Both the position numbers and the translations under genes were made by a program. From assembly GCF_028583725.1 (NCBI RefSeq), contig NZ_CP110680.1, positions 248,001 to 312,000 of the forward strand: 64,000 nucleotides of DNA, written 5' to 3'. The notes below the pieces were generated by a model. That model ran no database searches. It worked only from the letters and a program-made list of their open reading frames with translations, and was not told the DNA's origin. Origin of the DNA: Cellulomonas fimi. GTDB taxonomy: Bacteria; Actinomycetota; Actinomycetes; Actinomycetales; Cellulomonadaceae. The number at the start of each line of letters is the position of its first letter. Within the stretch, counting starts at the first letter, position 1. Shown here in pieces: positions 1-8,389 of this stretch.

Positions 1-84
1 TGCCGGGCACGCGCGGACGGCGGCTGTGGAGCCGTGACGCCTGCCAGCGGTCTGCGCGCGCCCGATCCCGCCGCGCGCGGCAGC

Positions 85-984
85 ATGAGGGTCGTGAACC
101 TGCGACAGCTCGGACCGTTCCGCGTCTCCCCGATCGGCCTGGGCGCGATGCCCATGTCGATGAACGACGACAGGGCATACCCCGGCGAGGACGACGCGAT
201 CGCGACGATCCACGCCGCGCTCGACGCGGGCGTCACCCTCATCGACACCGCCGACATCTACGCGCCGAGCTGGGACACGATGGGCCACAACGAGGTGCTG
301 GTCGGGAAGGCCGTCCGCACGTGGGGCGGCGACACGAGCGACGTCGTGATCGCGACCAAGGGCGGGATCACGCGGGGCCCCGGCGAGTCGTGGGGTCGCG
401 ACGGGTCGCTGGCCTACCTGCAGGGCGCCGTCGAGAAGTCCCTCCGGAACCTCGGGGTCGAGGCGATCGACCTGTACCAGTACCACCGGCCCGACCGCTG
501 GATGGTGTACGGCGAGGTCATGGAGAACCTCAAGACGCTCCAGACCCAGGGCAAGGTGCGCGCGCTCGGGATCTCGAACGCGAGCGTCGAGGAGATCGAG
601 ATCGCGGAGCAGGTGCTCGGGGAGGGCAACCTCGCGAGCGTCCAGAACGAGTTCTCGCCGCGACACCCCGGCAGCTACGGCGAGCTCCGGCACTGCGAGC
701 GCCGCGGCATCGCGTTCCTCCCGTGGAGCCCGCTCGGCGGCACGGGCGGTGGTGCACGCGCGGTGGGTGAGCGGTTCGCGGTGTTCGCCGAGCTGGCCGC
801 GACGTACGAGGTCAGCCCGCAGCGTGTCGTGCTCGCCTGGGAGCTCGCGCTGAGCGACCGGCTCATCGCCATCCCGGGTGCGCGACGGGCCGCGTCGATC
901 CAGGACTCCGCGCAGGCGGCCACGCTCGTCCTCGATCCCGAGGACGTCGACCGCTGCTCCACGGCGCTCGGGCTCGACGCCTGA
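85..984 (+). CDS. Aldo/keto reductase
   Basis: NAD(P)H-dependent oxidoreductase of the aldo/keto reductase superfamily, about 299 residues and a full (beta/alpha)8 barrel. The catalytic tetrad is visible: Asp54 and Tyr59 in LIDTADIYAP, Lys92 in ATKGG and His134 in YQYHRPD. The C-terminal half carries the usual cofactor-binding stretch ending in a predicted helix. I start at the ATG at 85 because the GTG-initiated extension at 34 is not conserved-looking; GTG 94 is also possible. The substrate cannot be told from sequence. Its UGA stop is followed by C and then by an open in-frame hydrophobic extension (separate entry). It converges on the minus-strand beta-propeller gene. Confidence 0.9.
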   Translation: MRVVNLRQLGPFRVSPIGLGAMPMSMNDDRAYPGEDDAIATIHAALDAGVTLIDTADIYAPSWDTMGHNEVLVGKAVRTWGGDTSDVVIATKGGITRGPGESWGRDGSLAYLQGAVEKSLRNLGVEAIDLYQYHRPDRWMVYGEVMENLKTLQTQGKVRALGISNASVEEIEIAEQVLGEGNLASVQNEFSPRHPGSYGELRHCERRGIAFLPWSPLGGTGGGARAVGERFAVFAELAATYEVSPQRVVLAWELALSDRLIAIPGARRAASIQDSAQAATLVLDPEDVDRCSTALGLDA

Positions 985-1152
985 CGGTCGCCCCCGTCGC
1001 CGCCCGCGGAGTCGTCGACGTCGGGTGCGTCGGACCGGCAGCCCGGATCCGCGTCGACGCGCGCCAACTGGATCGCGTACGCGCTGATCGGGGCGCTCGT
1101 CGTGGTGGTGATCCTGTTCTTCGTCGGGTACGCGATCGGCATCGCCGACTGA
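985..1152 (+). other. In-frame open extension encoding a transmembrane segment after the aldo/keto reductase stop
   Basis: Immediately after the UGA of the reductase, the same frame stays open for 55 codons to a UGA at 1150. It reads as a Pro/Ser-rich linker followed by a strongly hydrophobic helix (IAYALIGALVVVVILFF) and a short tail GYAIGIAD. Nearly every third codon position is G or C, as in real genes here. There is no ATG, GTG or TTG before the hydrophobic part. It may be a stop-readthrough tail, a small membrane protein with an unrecognised start, or the remnant of one that lost its start. Confidence 0.4.
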
Positions 1153-1180
1153 CCGGCTGCGCCACCCGCGGGGCCGCGGG

Positions 1181-2818
1181 TCAGCGGTGCTCGAAGACGA
1201 CGTACTCCTGGCGCTCACCGTCCTGGTCGCTGACGCCGAGGGCGAGCCGGCCGCTGAGCGACGCCATCCACGTGACCTCGTCGCCGAAGGCCACGTCGGC
1301 GCCCGTGGGCGCGGGGGTCGGGGCGGGACCGGGCCGCACGACGTGCTCCTCGCCCGCGTCCTGCACGTGCACGGACCACAGGCGCTCGCCCCGGTAGGAG
1401 ATCGCGTCGAGCTGCGCCCCGCGGGCGGCGAGGATCACGCGGCCGTCCGTGAGGAGCTGGTGGACCGAGACGCCGTCGCCCGGCATCGGCACGCGCCAGC
1501 GGACCCGGCCGGTCCGGGCGTCGACGGCGGCGAGCTCGTCGGGCGTCCGCGCCACGACCAGGCCGTCGAGCGCGATCGCGGCGAGCACGTCGAGGCCGGG
1601 CACCTCCCACCGGACGGAGCCGTCCGGCTCGCGCAGGCGTGCGACGCTGCCGTCGTCGGCGGCCGGGTCGGCGGGGAGCGGCTCGCCGCCGCGCGTGCGG
1701 GTCGAGCTCGGTGAGGCCGCCGTCCCGGTGAGCAGGGCGTCCTCCAGGGTGCCGTCGTCGAGCCCCACCCACTCCAGGTGGTCACCGTCGAACGGCACCT
1801 CGGTCCCGTCGGGGCGCACGAGCATCACGGGGACGTCCCCGGTCGGCTCGTCGGTCGCGCGCTCGGGGTCGGTGACGACGACCGAGCCGTCGGGCCGGAG
1901 CGTCGTCTGCCCCCACAGCCCGCCGTGGCCTTCCAGCGTGGTGAGGGTCGCCCCGTCGTCGGCCGACAGCAGCCACCCCGCGTCGTCGGGGCCGACGGTG
2001 GCCAGCACGCGGTCCTCGACGGCCATGATCGACACGTACGTGTCCGGCCCGACCTCCGGGAGGTCGAGCGTGCGCGTCCACCGCGTCGTGCCGTCCCACT
2101 CGGACGCGGCCAGGGTCAGGCGTGCGCCGTCGCGCGTCCCGACGACCGTGCCCCAGGGGCCGGTGCCGAGCATCGCCCCCGCGGGCAGGTCGGTGCGGCG
2201 CAGCACGCGCCCGTCCGCACCGGCGACCTCGACGATCGCCGTCACGTCCGTCCAGAGGCCGTCGGCCGGTGCGTCGGCGGAGGGGGGCAGCTGCCAGTGG
2301 ACGACGCACCGCAGGGACGTCGCCGCCTCGTCCTCCGGGGGCCAGCACCACGAGCCGCCGTCGAGCGCGCCCTCGACCGGCGGGGCGAACGTCGTCTCCC
2401 AGACGGGTTCCGCGGTCGCGGGGTCGAGCGCGACGAGCCGGGCTTCCGTGGCGCCGCCGGACCCGGACGTCCCGGTGACCAGGACGTCCGCGACCGGCAC
2501 CCCCATGCCGAGGTACGCGGACACCTCGGGCGGCACGTCCCCGTCCCGCCACGAGTAGGAGCCGCGCAGGAACACCGGGAACGCGGGGTCGACGGGGTCG
2601 AGCACGAGCGGGACGTCGGCGAGAGCGGCTGCGCGGGCGTCGTCCTGCACCCGGAGGCGGTGGTCGCTGACGAGCTGGTACGCGACGAGCCCGGCGACGA
2701 CCGTCGCGCCCGCGACCAGCCACCGCGGCCGGCGACGGACGCGGTCGAGGAACGACGGGTCCTCGTCCTGCGCGGGCGTCGACGGGTCGTCCGTCTCGAC
2801 CAGGTCGACGTGCCGCAT
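1181..2818 (-). CDS. Membrane-anchored PQQ-like beta-propeller protein
   Basis: About 545 residues. A short charged cytoplasmic N-terminus is followed by one membrane helix (about residues 33-50, WLVAGATVVAGLVAYQLV). A large extracytoplasmic part then has repeated blades such as GLVVARTPDELAAVDARTG and WRVPMPG, typical of the PQQ/quinoprotein-like WD40-type propeller fold. No dehydrogenase catalytic residues are evident, so I read it as a structural or binding propeller (BamB-like fold), not an enzyme. The ATG at 2818 is chosen; GTG at 2824 is an alternative, and the open frame further upstream is only antisense to the divergent lipoprotein gene. Function unknown. Confidence 0.75.
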   Translation of the reverse strand: MRHVDLVETDDPSTPAQDEDPSFLDRVRRRPRWLVAGATVVAGLVAYQLVSDHRLRVQDDARAAALADVPLVLDPVDPAFPVFLRGSYSWRDGDVPPEVSAYLGMGVPVADVLVTGTSGSGGATEARLVALDPATAEPVWETTFAPPVEGALDGGSWCWPPEDEAATSLRCVVHWQLPPSADAPADGLWTDVTAIVEVAGADGRVLRRTDLPAGAMLGTGPWGTVVGTRDGARLTLAASEWDGTTRWTRTLDLPEVGPDTYVSIMAVEDRVLATVGPDDAGWLLSADDGATLTTLEGHGGLWGQTTLRPDGSVVVTDPERATDEPTGDVPVMLVRPDGTEVPFDGDHLEWVGLDDGTLEDALLTGTAASPSSTRTRGGEPLPADPAADDGSVARLREPDGSVRWEVPGLDVLAAIALDGLVVARTPDELAAVDARTGRVRWRVPMPGDGVSVHQLLTDGRVILAARGAQLDAISYRGERLWSVHVQDAGEEHVVRPGPAPTPAPTGADVAFGDEVTWMASLSGRLALGVSDQDGERQEYVVFEHR

Positions 2819-2915
2819 CGTCACGTGCGGGACGCTACTCGTCGCGCCCCCGCGCCCGCTGCTGTTCGGGCGGTCGACGGGCGGCCCTCGGGGGCCGGGT
2901 GCGAGGGTGGACGCC

Positions 2916-3614
2916 ATGCGGATCACGACGCTGACCTCGACGATCGTCCTGTGCGCGCTGGCCCTCGCGGGCTGCGCCGCCGAGCCGGAGGCGCAGGAAC
3001 CACCGTCGCCGACCGCTGCCGCGTCGACACCGGCCGCGTCGCCGACCCCGACGGCGTCGGTCGCCACGGACGTCGCGCCGGACGTGATGCTCGCCGAGGC
3101 GGACTGGTCGGCGGTGGGCCTCGCGGCCCCGCGCGACGAGAGCACGGGGGTCGTCGACTGGCGCCTGCCGGACGCGTGCGCCGCGGGGGCGCCGGCCCCG
3201 ACGTCCGCGATGCGCACCGTCACGCAGGGCACCGGCGAGCTCGAGTCGTCCGTCGGGGTGCAGCAGGTCGTGCTGCTCCCGGACGCGGACGCCGCGGTCG
3301 CGGAGGCGGAGCGTCTGACGGCCGCGCTGACCGCGTGCACCGCGGGCGAGCCGCCGACGCTCTACGTCGCCGAGCCGGTGCCGGTGGGCGCACAGGGCGT
3401 CGGGCTCGCGACCGACTACTACGGGTCGTCGGCATCGGGTCCGCTCGACGACGCGATGGGCACCTACGTCGCGGTGACCCGCCGCGGCACCGCGGTGATG
3501 CTCGTCGGGCTCGACGGCGGCGAGTCGACCGTCGGGTCGGCGCGCACGACCGTGTCCGGGCTCGCGCAGCAGGGCTGGGAGCAGCTGTGCCCGTTCGACT
3601 CCGCGGGCTGCTGA
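2916..3614 (+). CDS. Secreted lipoprotein of unknown function
   Basis: The signal peptide MRITTLTSTIVLCALALAGC has a clear lipobox (LAGC, Cys20), so the mature protein is lipid-anchored on the outer face of the membrane. A low-complexity Pro/Ala/Thr linker (about 25-50) precedes a compact domain of about 180 residues with paired cysteines, including a C-terminal CPFDSAGC. This resembles sensor-domain or PknH-like extracellular domains of actinobacterial lipoproteins, but I do not recognise a family with certainty. ATG 2907 lies in frame just upstream; 2916 gives the better signal peptide. It is divergent from the propeller gene and ends 3 bases before the converging GMC oxidoreductase. Confidence 0.7.
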   Translation: MRITTLTSTIVLCALALAGCAAEPEAQEPPSPTAAASTPAASPTPTASVATDVAPDVMLAEADWSAVGLAAPRDESTGVVDWRLPDACAAGAPAPTSAMRTVTQGTGELESSVGVQQVVLLPDADAAVAEAERLTAALTACTAGEPPTLYVAEPVPVGAQGVGLATDYYGSSASGPLDDAMGTYVAVTRRGTAVMLVGLDGGESTVGSARTTVSGLAQQGWEQLCPFDSAGC

Positions 3615-3617
3615 GGT

Positions 3618-5339
3618 CTACGGGGCCGGGCGCAGCACGATCAGGCGCCACGCACCCCGCGCCCCGGGCGGCACGACGGGCGCGCGCGGCGGCACGGGCG
3701 CGACGCGCACGTACCCCGCGCCGACGGCCGGGCGCGGGTCCGGGTCGCCCGCGTTCGGCCACAGCGCGCACGCGCGCTCGGCCTGGGCGGTGATGGTGAG
3801 CGACGGGTTCACGCCGAGGTTCGCGGTGATCGTCGAGCCGTCGAGCACGTGCAGGCCGTCGTACCCGAACACGCGGTGGTAGGGGTCGACGACCCCGTCC
3901 GTGGCGCTCGTGCCGATCGTGCAGCCGCCGATGAAGTGCGCGGTCATGGGCACGTCGACGATCTCCCCGAGGCTGCTGAACGCGCCGCCGCCGACGTGCG
4001 CCGCCATGCGCCGGTAGGCGGCGTTGGCCCGCGGGATCCAGGTCGGGTTCGGTTCGCCGCCGCCGGGCGTGGACGTGAGCCGCCACCGTCCGAGCCGGGT
4101 GCGGCGCGGCCCGACGGTGATCGACGCGTCACCGGTCTGCATGACGAGCCCGATGACGGTGCGCTGCGACCATGACGCGAGCCCCGTGACGACCGAGACG
4201 GCCCGCACGGGGTGCCGCAGCACCTGCCCGAACCAGCGGACGGGCCGGGGCACGCGCCCGCCACCGTCGGTGAGGACCGTCGCGAGCAGGCCCATGAGGT
4301 TCGACCCGCGCCCGTACCGGACGGGCTCGAGGTGCGTGCGTTCGTCGAGCCAGACGGACGACGTGATCGCGACGCCGCCGTTGAGCGGCTCGTGCCGCCG
4401 CCAGCCCCGCACCCGGCGCGCCGCGCCGCCGAGCGACTCCGAGTTGGTGCGGGTCAACGCCCCGAGCCGGTCGGACAGCCGCGGCAGCGTCCCGTCGGCC
4501 TTGAGCCGGTGCAGCAGCGACTGCGTGCCCCACGCCCCGGCGGCGACGACGACCTGGTCCGCCGCCAGCGTCGCGGCCGGCCCGCGTCGACCCGTCGGGA
4601 CGGTCGACACCGTCCAGCGGCCGTCGCGCGTCGGGGACAGCGACGTCACCGTCGTGTCGGGCACGATCCGCGCACCCGCCCGCTCGGCCAGCCACAGGTA
4701 GTTCGTCTCGAGCGTGTTCTTCGCGCCGTGCCGGCACCCCGTCATGCACTCGCCGCACTCGAGGCAGCCGCGCCGCTCGGGCCCGGCCCCGCCGAAGAAC
4801 GGGTCGGGGACCGCGGCCCCCGGCGTCCCGAACACGACGCCGACCGGCGCGCGCCGGAACGTCGCCTCGACACCGAGGTCACGCGCGGCGGCCAGCACGA
4901 CACGGTCCGCGGGCGTGACCGTCGGGTTGTCGACGACACCGAGCATCCGTCGGGCCTGGTCGTAGTGCGGCGCGAGCTCGGCGTGCCAGTCGGTGATGCC
5001 CGCCCACTGCGGGTCGGACCAGAACGCGTCCGACTCGGGCTCGTACAACGTGTTCGCGTACACGAGCGACCCGCCGCCGACACCGGCACCGGCGAGCACG
5101 ACGACGTCGGGCAGCACGTGGATGCGCTGGATGCCGTGGCAGCCGAGCCGCGGCGCCCACAGGAACCGCCGCACGTCCCACGACGTCCGCGGCAGCGTCT
5201 CGGCCGTGAAGCGTCGACCGGCCTCCAGGACCGTGACGCGGTACCCCTTCTCGGAGAGCCGCAGCGCGGCCACCGACCCGCCGAACCCGGAGCCCACGAC
5301 GACGACGTGCGGGCGCGCGTCGCTCCCAGCAGACGTCAT
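3618..5339 (-). CDS. GMC-family FAD oxidoreductase (cholesterol-oxidase-like)
   Basis: 573 residues. The N-terminal Rossmann motif GSGFGG (16-21) and the following VTVLEAGRRF bind FAD. The C-terminal GMC part contains HFIGGCTIG and HVLDGSTITANLGVNPSLTI, with the conserved Asn and Pro of the family. The middle contains CLECGECMTGCRHGAKN (Cys192, 195, 198, 202), a Cys-x2-Cys-x2-Cys-x3-Cys cluster found in the actinobacterial cholesterol-oxidase-like subgroup and similar in spacing to iron-sulfur ligands. There is no Tat or Sec signal, so it is probably cytoplasmic. Substrate could be a sterol or other alcohol; not decidable here. Confidence 0.85.
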   Translation of the reverse strand: MTSAGSDARPHVVVVGSGFGGSVAALRLSEKGYRVTVLEAGRRFTAETLPRTSWDVRRFLWAPRLGCHGIQRIHVLPDVVVLAGAGVGGGSLVYANTLYEPESDAFWSDPQWAGITDWHAELAPHYDQARRMLGVVDNPTVTPADRVVLAAARDLGVEATFRRAPVGVVFGTPGAAVPDPFFGGAGPERRGCLECGECMTGCRHGAKNTLETNYLWLAERAGARIVPDTTVTSLSPTRDGRWTVSTVPTGRRGPAATLAADQVVVAAGAWGTQSLLHRLKADGTLPRLSDRLGALTRTNSESLGGAARRVRGWRRHEPLNGGVAITSSVWLDERTHLEPVRYGRGSNLMGLLATVLTDGGGRVPRPVRWFGQVLRHPVRAVSVVTGLASWSQRTVIGLVMQTGDASITVGPRRTRLGRWRLTSTPGGGEPNPTWIPRANAAYRRMAAHVGGGAFSSLGEIVDVPMTAHFIGGCTIGTSATDGVVDPYHRVFGYDGLHVLDGSTITANLGVNPSLTITAQAERACALWPNAGDPDPRPAVGAGYVRVAPVPPRAPVVPPGARGAWRLIVLRPAP

Positions 5340-5415
5340 CGTCGACCTCCGGCACCGTCGCCCGCGTCGGTCACGGACGTCGTGATGATAGGACGACGCC
5401 GACGTCGGGCCGGGG

Positions 5416-6315
5416 TCAGCGTCCGGCCAGGGCGGGGACGGCCTCGCTCGTCGCGTCGAGCGGGTGCTCGTCGGTCGCCGCGACGAGGGAGCGGACGAGC
5501 GGGTGCCACGGGCGGGTCGTCGGGCCGGTGAGCACGAGGTCGCGCGTCAGCGTCGGTGCGAGCGGGGCCATGACGACGCCGTCGGGGAGCAGGCCGCCGC
5601 CGAGACTGGGCATGACGGACACCCCGATGCCCTCCTCGACCATGCGGAGCATCGTCGCCAGCTCGCGCACGCGCTGTCCGGGGGAGAACGGCAGGTCGGC
5701 GGTGCGGTGGAGGCGCCGGACCTGGGCCTCGCACCCGCCCCCGGACACGAGCAGGCCGTCGTCCACGAGCTCGGCCAACGGGATCGGGCCGGCGTCGACG
5801 AGCGGGTGGTCGGTGCGGACGACGGCGCGGAAGTCGTCGCGCGCGACGAGCCGGGCACCGTCCGGTGCCGGGTCCGGGTCGACGAGCACCGCGGCGTCGA
5901 CGATGCCGCCCTCGAGCCACTCCGCGAGCTCGTCGTCGTCGCCCTCGAACACGCGCACGTGGACGAGCGGCAGGCGGTCGCCCCACGTCCGCAGGAGCGC
6001 CGGCATGAGGCCCTGGCACACCGTCGGCACGGCGGCGAGCCGGACGGTCCCGGCCGACCGCGCCGAGGCGTGCTCGGCCGTGAAGGCGTCGGCGGACGCG
6101 ATCGCGGCGCGCGCGTGGGGGAGCAGGCGGGCACCGAGCGCCGTCGTCACGACGGGCGTCGCTCGCTCGACGAGCCGGCCGCCGGCCTCCTGCTCGAGCG
6201 CGGCGACGGCGTGCGAGACGGCGGACTGGCTGACGTCGAGGGCCGCGGCGGCGTCGGTGAACGACGCGCGGTCGACCACCGCGACGAAGACCCGGAGCTG
6301 CACGAGCGTGGGCAT
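5416..6315 (-). CDS. LysR-family transcriptional regulator
   Basis: About 299 residues with the standard layout: N-terminal winged helix-turn-helix (FVAVVDRASFTDAAAALDVSQSAVSHAVAALE shape, roughly residues 10-42) and a C-terminal periplasmic-binding-like effector domain. I start at ATG 6315 (MPTLVQLRVF), which aligns with the family start. The upstream ATG at 6336 lies inside the inverted repeat shared with the divergent DMT transporter gene. Known logic of the family: it probably activates or represses its divergent neighbour, here the putative exporter, in response to a small molecule. Confidence 0.9.
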   Translation of the reverse strand: MPTLVQLRVFVAVVDRASFTDAAAALDVSQSAVSHAVAALEQEAGGRLVERATPVVTTALGARLLPHARAAIASADAFTAEHASARSAGTVRLAAVPTVCQGLMPALLRTWGDRLPLVHVRVFEGDDDELAEWLEGGIVDAAVLVDPDPAPDGARLVARDDFRAVVRTDHPLVDAGPIPLAELVDDGLLVSGGGCEAQVRRLHRTADLPFSPGQRVRELATMLRMVEEGIGVSVMPSLGGGLLPDGVVMAPLAPTLTRDLVLTGPTTRPWHPLVRSLVAATDEHPLDATSEAVPALAGR

Positions 6316-6333
6316 GAACCGACCGTATCGCGG

Positions 6334-6359
6334 CATGAGCCGGATGCGTTTGCCTCATG
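6334..6359. promoter_or_regulatory. Candidate LysR operator between divergent lysR and DMT exporter genes
   Basis: An inverted repeat CATGAG (6334-6339) and CTCATG (6354-6359), separated by 14 bases, lies in the 62-base gap between the two chosen starts. Size and position fit a LysR-type binding site. It overlaps the rejected upstream ATG codons of both genes, which supports the inner starts. Confidence 0.45.
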
Positions 6360-6377
6360 TCGGAGGTCTCGGCCACG

Positions 6378-7340
6378 GTGGTGCACGTGACCCGGGACCG
6401 GACGATCGTCGTCTACTACCTCGCCGCCGCCCTCGTGTGGGGTGCGAGCTTCCTGTTCATCAAGGTCGGGCTCGACGAGGGCCTGAGCCCGGCGCAGGTC
6501 GTGCTGGCGCGGCTGACGCTGGGAGCGCTCGCGCTGCTCGTCGCGATGGTCGTGCTGCGGCGCCGCTGGCCGCGCGGTGCGCGGACGTGGGGGCACCTCG
6601 CGGTGCTCGGCGTCATCCTGTGCGTCGTGCCGTTCCTGCTGTTCTCGTGGGCCGGGCAGCACGTGACGTCGGGGCTCGCCAGCATCCTCAACGCGACGAC
6701 GCCGCTCATGACCGCCGCGTGGGCGGCGGCGCTGCTGCCCACCGAGCGGCTGGTCGCCCGGCAGCGGGTCGGCCTGCTCGTCGGCATCGTCGGCGTGGTG
6801 GTGGTCGTCGCGCCGTGGACCTGGCTCGCGGGCGGCGTGTCCGCGAGCGTCCCGGCCGTCCTCGCATGCCTCGGGGCCACGGCGAGCTACGGCATCGGCA
6901 CCACCTACCTGCGCCGGTTCGTCACGCCGCTGGGCCTGCCGCCCGAGTCGGTCGCGGCCGGGCAGATCGGCGCCGGGGCGCTCCTGGTGCTGGCCGCGTC
7001 ACCGTTCATCGTGCCCGTGGGCACGCTGGGCACGCTCGAGGTGTCGTGGCCGCTGGTCGGCGCGATGGTCGCCCTCGGCGCGCTGGGCACCGGCGCCGCG
7101 TACGTGTGGTTCAACCGGATCGTCGACGCGTGGGGCGCGCAGCGAGCGTCGACGGTCACGTACCTGACCCCGCTCGTCGGGGTGGTGCTGGGCGCGCTCG
7201 TCCTGGGTGAGCGCGTGCACTGGTACGAGCCGGTCGGGGGGGTGCTGGTCGTGCTCGGCGTGGTGGTGGCGCAGCGGGGGAAGCGGGCGCCGGTCGCCGC
7301 AGCCGCGCCGGGCGAGGCGCTCGAGGCGCGGACGGCCTGA
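6378..7340 (+). CDS. EamA-domain (DMT superfamily) transporter
   Basis: About 320 residues with ten predicted membrane helices arranged as two EamA repeats, the drug/metabolite exporter fold. The first helix is YYLAAALVWGASFLFIKVGL. The GTG at 6378 is preferred because a perfect GGAGG (6362-6366) sits 11 bases upstream; the ATG at 6357 lies before that ribosome site. It is divergent from a LysR regulator, the usual arrangement for a regulated exporter of amino acids or metabolites. Substrate unknown. A basic/Ala tail follows the last helix. Confidence 0.85.
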   Translation: MVHVTRDRTIVVYYLAAALVWGASFLFIKVGLDEGLSPAQVVLARLTLGALALLVAMVVLRRRWPRGARTWGHLAVLGVILCVVPFLLFSWAGQHVTSGLASILNATTPLMTAAWAAALLPTERLVARQRVGLLVGIVGVVVVVAPWTWLAGGVSASVPAVLACLGATASYGIGTTYLRRFVTPLGLPPESVAAGQIGAGALLVLAASPFIVPVGTLGTLEVSWPLVGAMVALGALGTGAAYVWFNRIVDAWGAQRASTVTYLTPLVGVVLGALVLGERVHWYEPVGGVLVVLGVVVAQRGKRAPVAAAAPGEALEARTA

Positions 7341-7471
7341 GGGCGGCCGCCGGGACCTCGCCGGGGTGTCTCCACCTCGCCGTGTTTGGTCGTGAGCGCG
7401 CCCGGGTGCACCATGGACGGCGATCTGCGTCGCGGGACCAGCCCGCGACCGCGAGCACGGAGTGCATCTCG

Positions 7472-7543
7472 ATGCAGCAGGGAAGCGAGGCGGCCGTCCT
7501 GGCCTCCTCAGGCGCGGGCCCGACGCCCGCCCCGCACGCCTGA
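7472..7543 (+). CDS. Possible leader peptide upstream of the FBP-domain gene
   Basis: A 23-codon open frame (MQQGSEAAVLASSGAGPTPA and three more residues) starts with ATG, has GGAG 9 bases upstream (7459-7462) and ends at UGA 7541. It lies in the otherwise empty 340-base stretch before the FBP gene and upstream of alternative hairpins, the arrangement expected for translation-dependent attenuation. The peptide resembles no family I know; its support is the ribosome site and position only. Confidence 0.35.
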   Translation: MQQGSEAAVLASSGAGPTPAPHA

Positions 7544-7565
7544 CGCCTCACGGCGACGACCCGTC

Positions 7566-7675
7566 CGGACCTGGTCCGCGCGGGTTCCTCGGTGCACCCC
7601 GGCGGGCCGTCTCCTGACCCGTGCCGTCCCCGGACCTCCGATGGTCCGGCGACGGCTCCTGCCGCACGAGAGCCG
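7566..7675 (+). promoter_or_regulatory. Structured leader with alternative hairpins before the FBP-domain gene
   Basis: Three inverted repeats follow each other. CGGACC/GGTCCG lies at 7566-7571/7573-7578. CCGGACC/GGTCCGG lies at 7630-7636/7643-7649 (perfect, 6-base loop). CGGCTC/GAGCCG lies at 7653-7658/7670-7675. The arms of the first two can also pair with each other, giving mutually exclusive folds. The third hairpin ends 6 bases before the ATG and buries the only GAGAG that could act as a ribosome site. The rest of 7341-7565 shows only the possible leader peptide. Confidence 0.45.
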
Positions 7676-7681
7676 AGACCC

Positions 7682-8173
7682 ATGCTTCCCCTGACCGAAC
7701 AGCAGATCCGCACGTCCTTCGTGAACTGCTCGCGCCGCGAGGCCGCGCAGCTCACCCTCCCGTCCGACCTGGCCGACCTGCGCTGGGACCGCCTCGACTA
7801 CCTGGGGTGGATCGACCGCAAGGCGCCGCTGCGCTCCTACGTGGTCGTGCCCGTCGACGACGGGATCGTCGGCGTCACGCTGCGGGCCCCCGAGGTCGCG
7901 TCGCGCCGCCGTGCCGTGTGCGCGTGGTGCGAGGACGTCTACGCGACCGACGACGTGTCGATGTACGTCGCCCGCCGGGCAGGTGCGGCCGGTCGCAACG
8001 GCGACACCCTCGGGACGCTCGTGTGCACGGACTTCCACTGCTCGCGCAACGTGCGCCGCAAGCCGACGATCATCGAGGCCGGCCAGGACCCGGCCGGCGT
8101 CGTCCAGCGCCGCATCGAGACGCTGCGCGCGCACTCCGCGCGCTTCGTCCGCGAGGTGCTGCGCGAGTCCTGA
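7682..8173 (+). CDS. FBP-domain protein (FusB/EF-G-binding-like zinc protein)
   Basis: 163 residues. The C-terminal half has the treble-clef zinc-finger pattern of the FBP domain: CAWC (Cys80, Cys83) and VCTDFHCSRNVRRKP (Cys115, Cys120). Proteins of this family include FusB-type factors that bind EF-G and free it from stalled or fusidic-acid-blocked ribosomes; that role is known for the family and only inferred here. Length fits the actinobacterial versions. The leader before it is unusually long and structured (separate entries), suggesting control at the level of translation or attenuation. A GTG-initiated SPOUT methyltransferase, another ribosome- or tRNA-related gene, follows 216 bases downstream. 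Confidence 0.8.
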   Translation: MLPLTEQQIRTSFVNCSRREAAQLTLPSDLADLRWDRLDYLGWIDRKAPLRSYVVVPVDDGIVGVTLRAPEVASRRRAVCAWCEDVYATDDVSMYVARRAGAAGRNGDTLGTLVCTDFHCSRNVRRKPTIIEAGQDPAGVVQRRIETLRAHSARFVREVLRES

Positions 8174-8389
8174 CCGCTGAAGGTGCGGCGTCGGCACGTC
8201 CGGCGCCGCACCGGGCTCACGGTCGACGCACCACCTGCGGCGCGTGTCGCGACGGCCGAAGGGCTGGACGGCTGGTGCGCCGGTGCGTACCTTCGGGGCG
8301 TCCGTCCGTCCGTCGACGATGGCCCCCGGTGCGCCGCGAAGCACCGCCCGCATGGAGACTCGACCCGGAGGGCTCGCCCTCGTCGTCCC

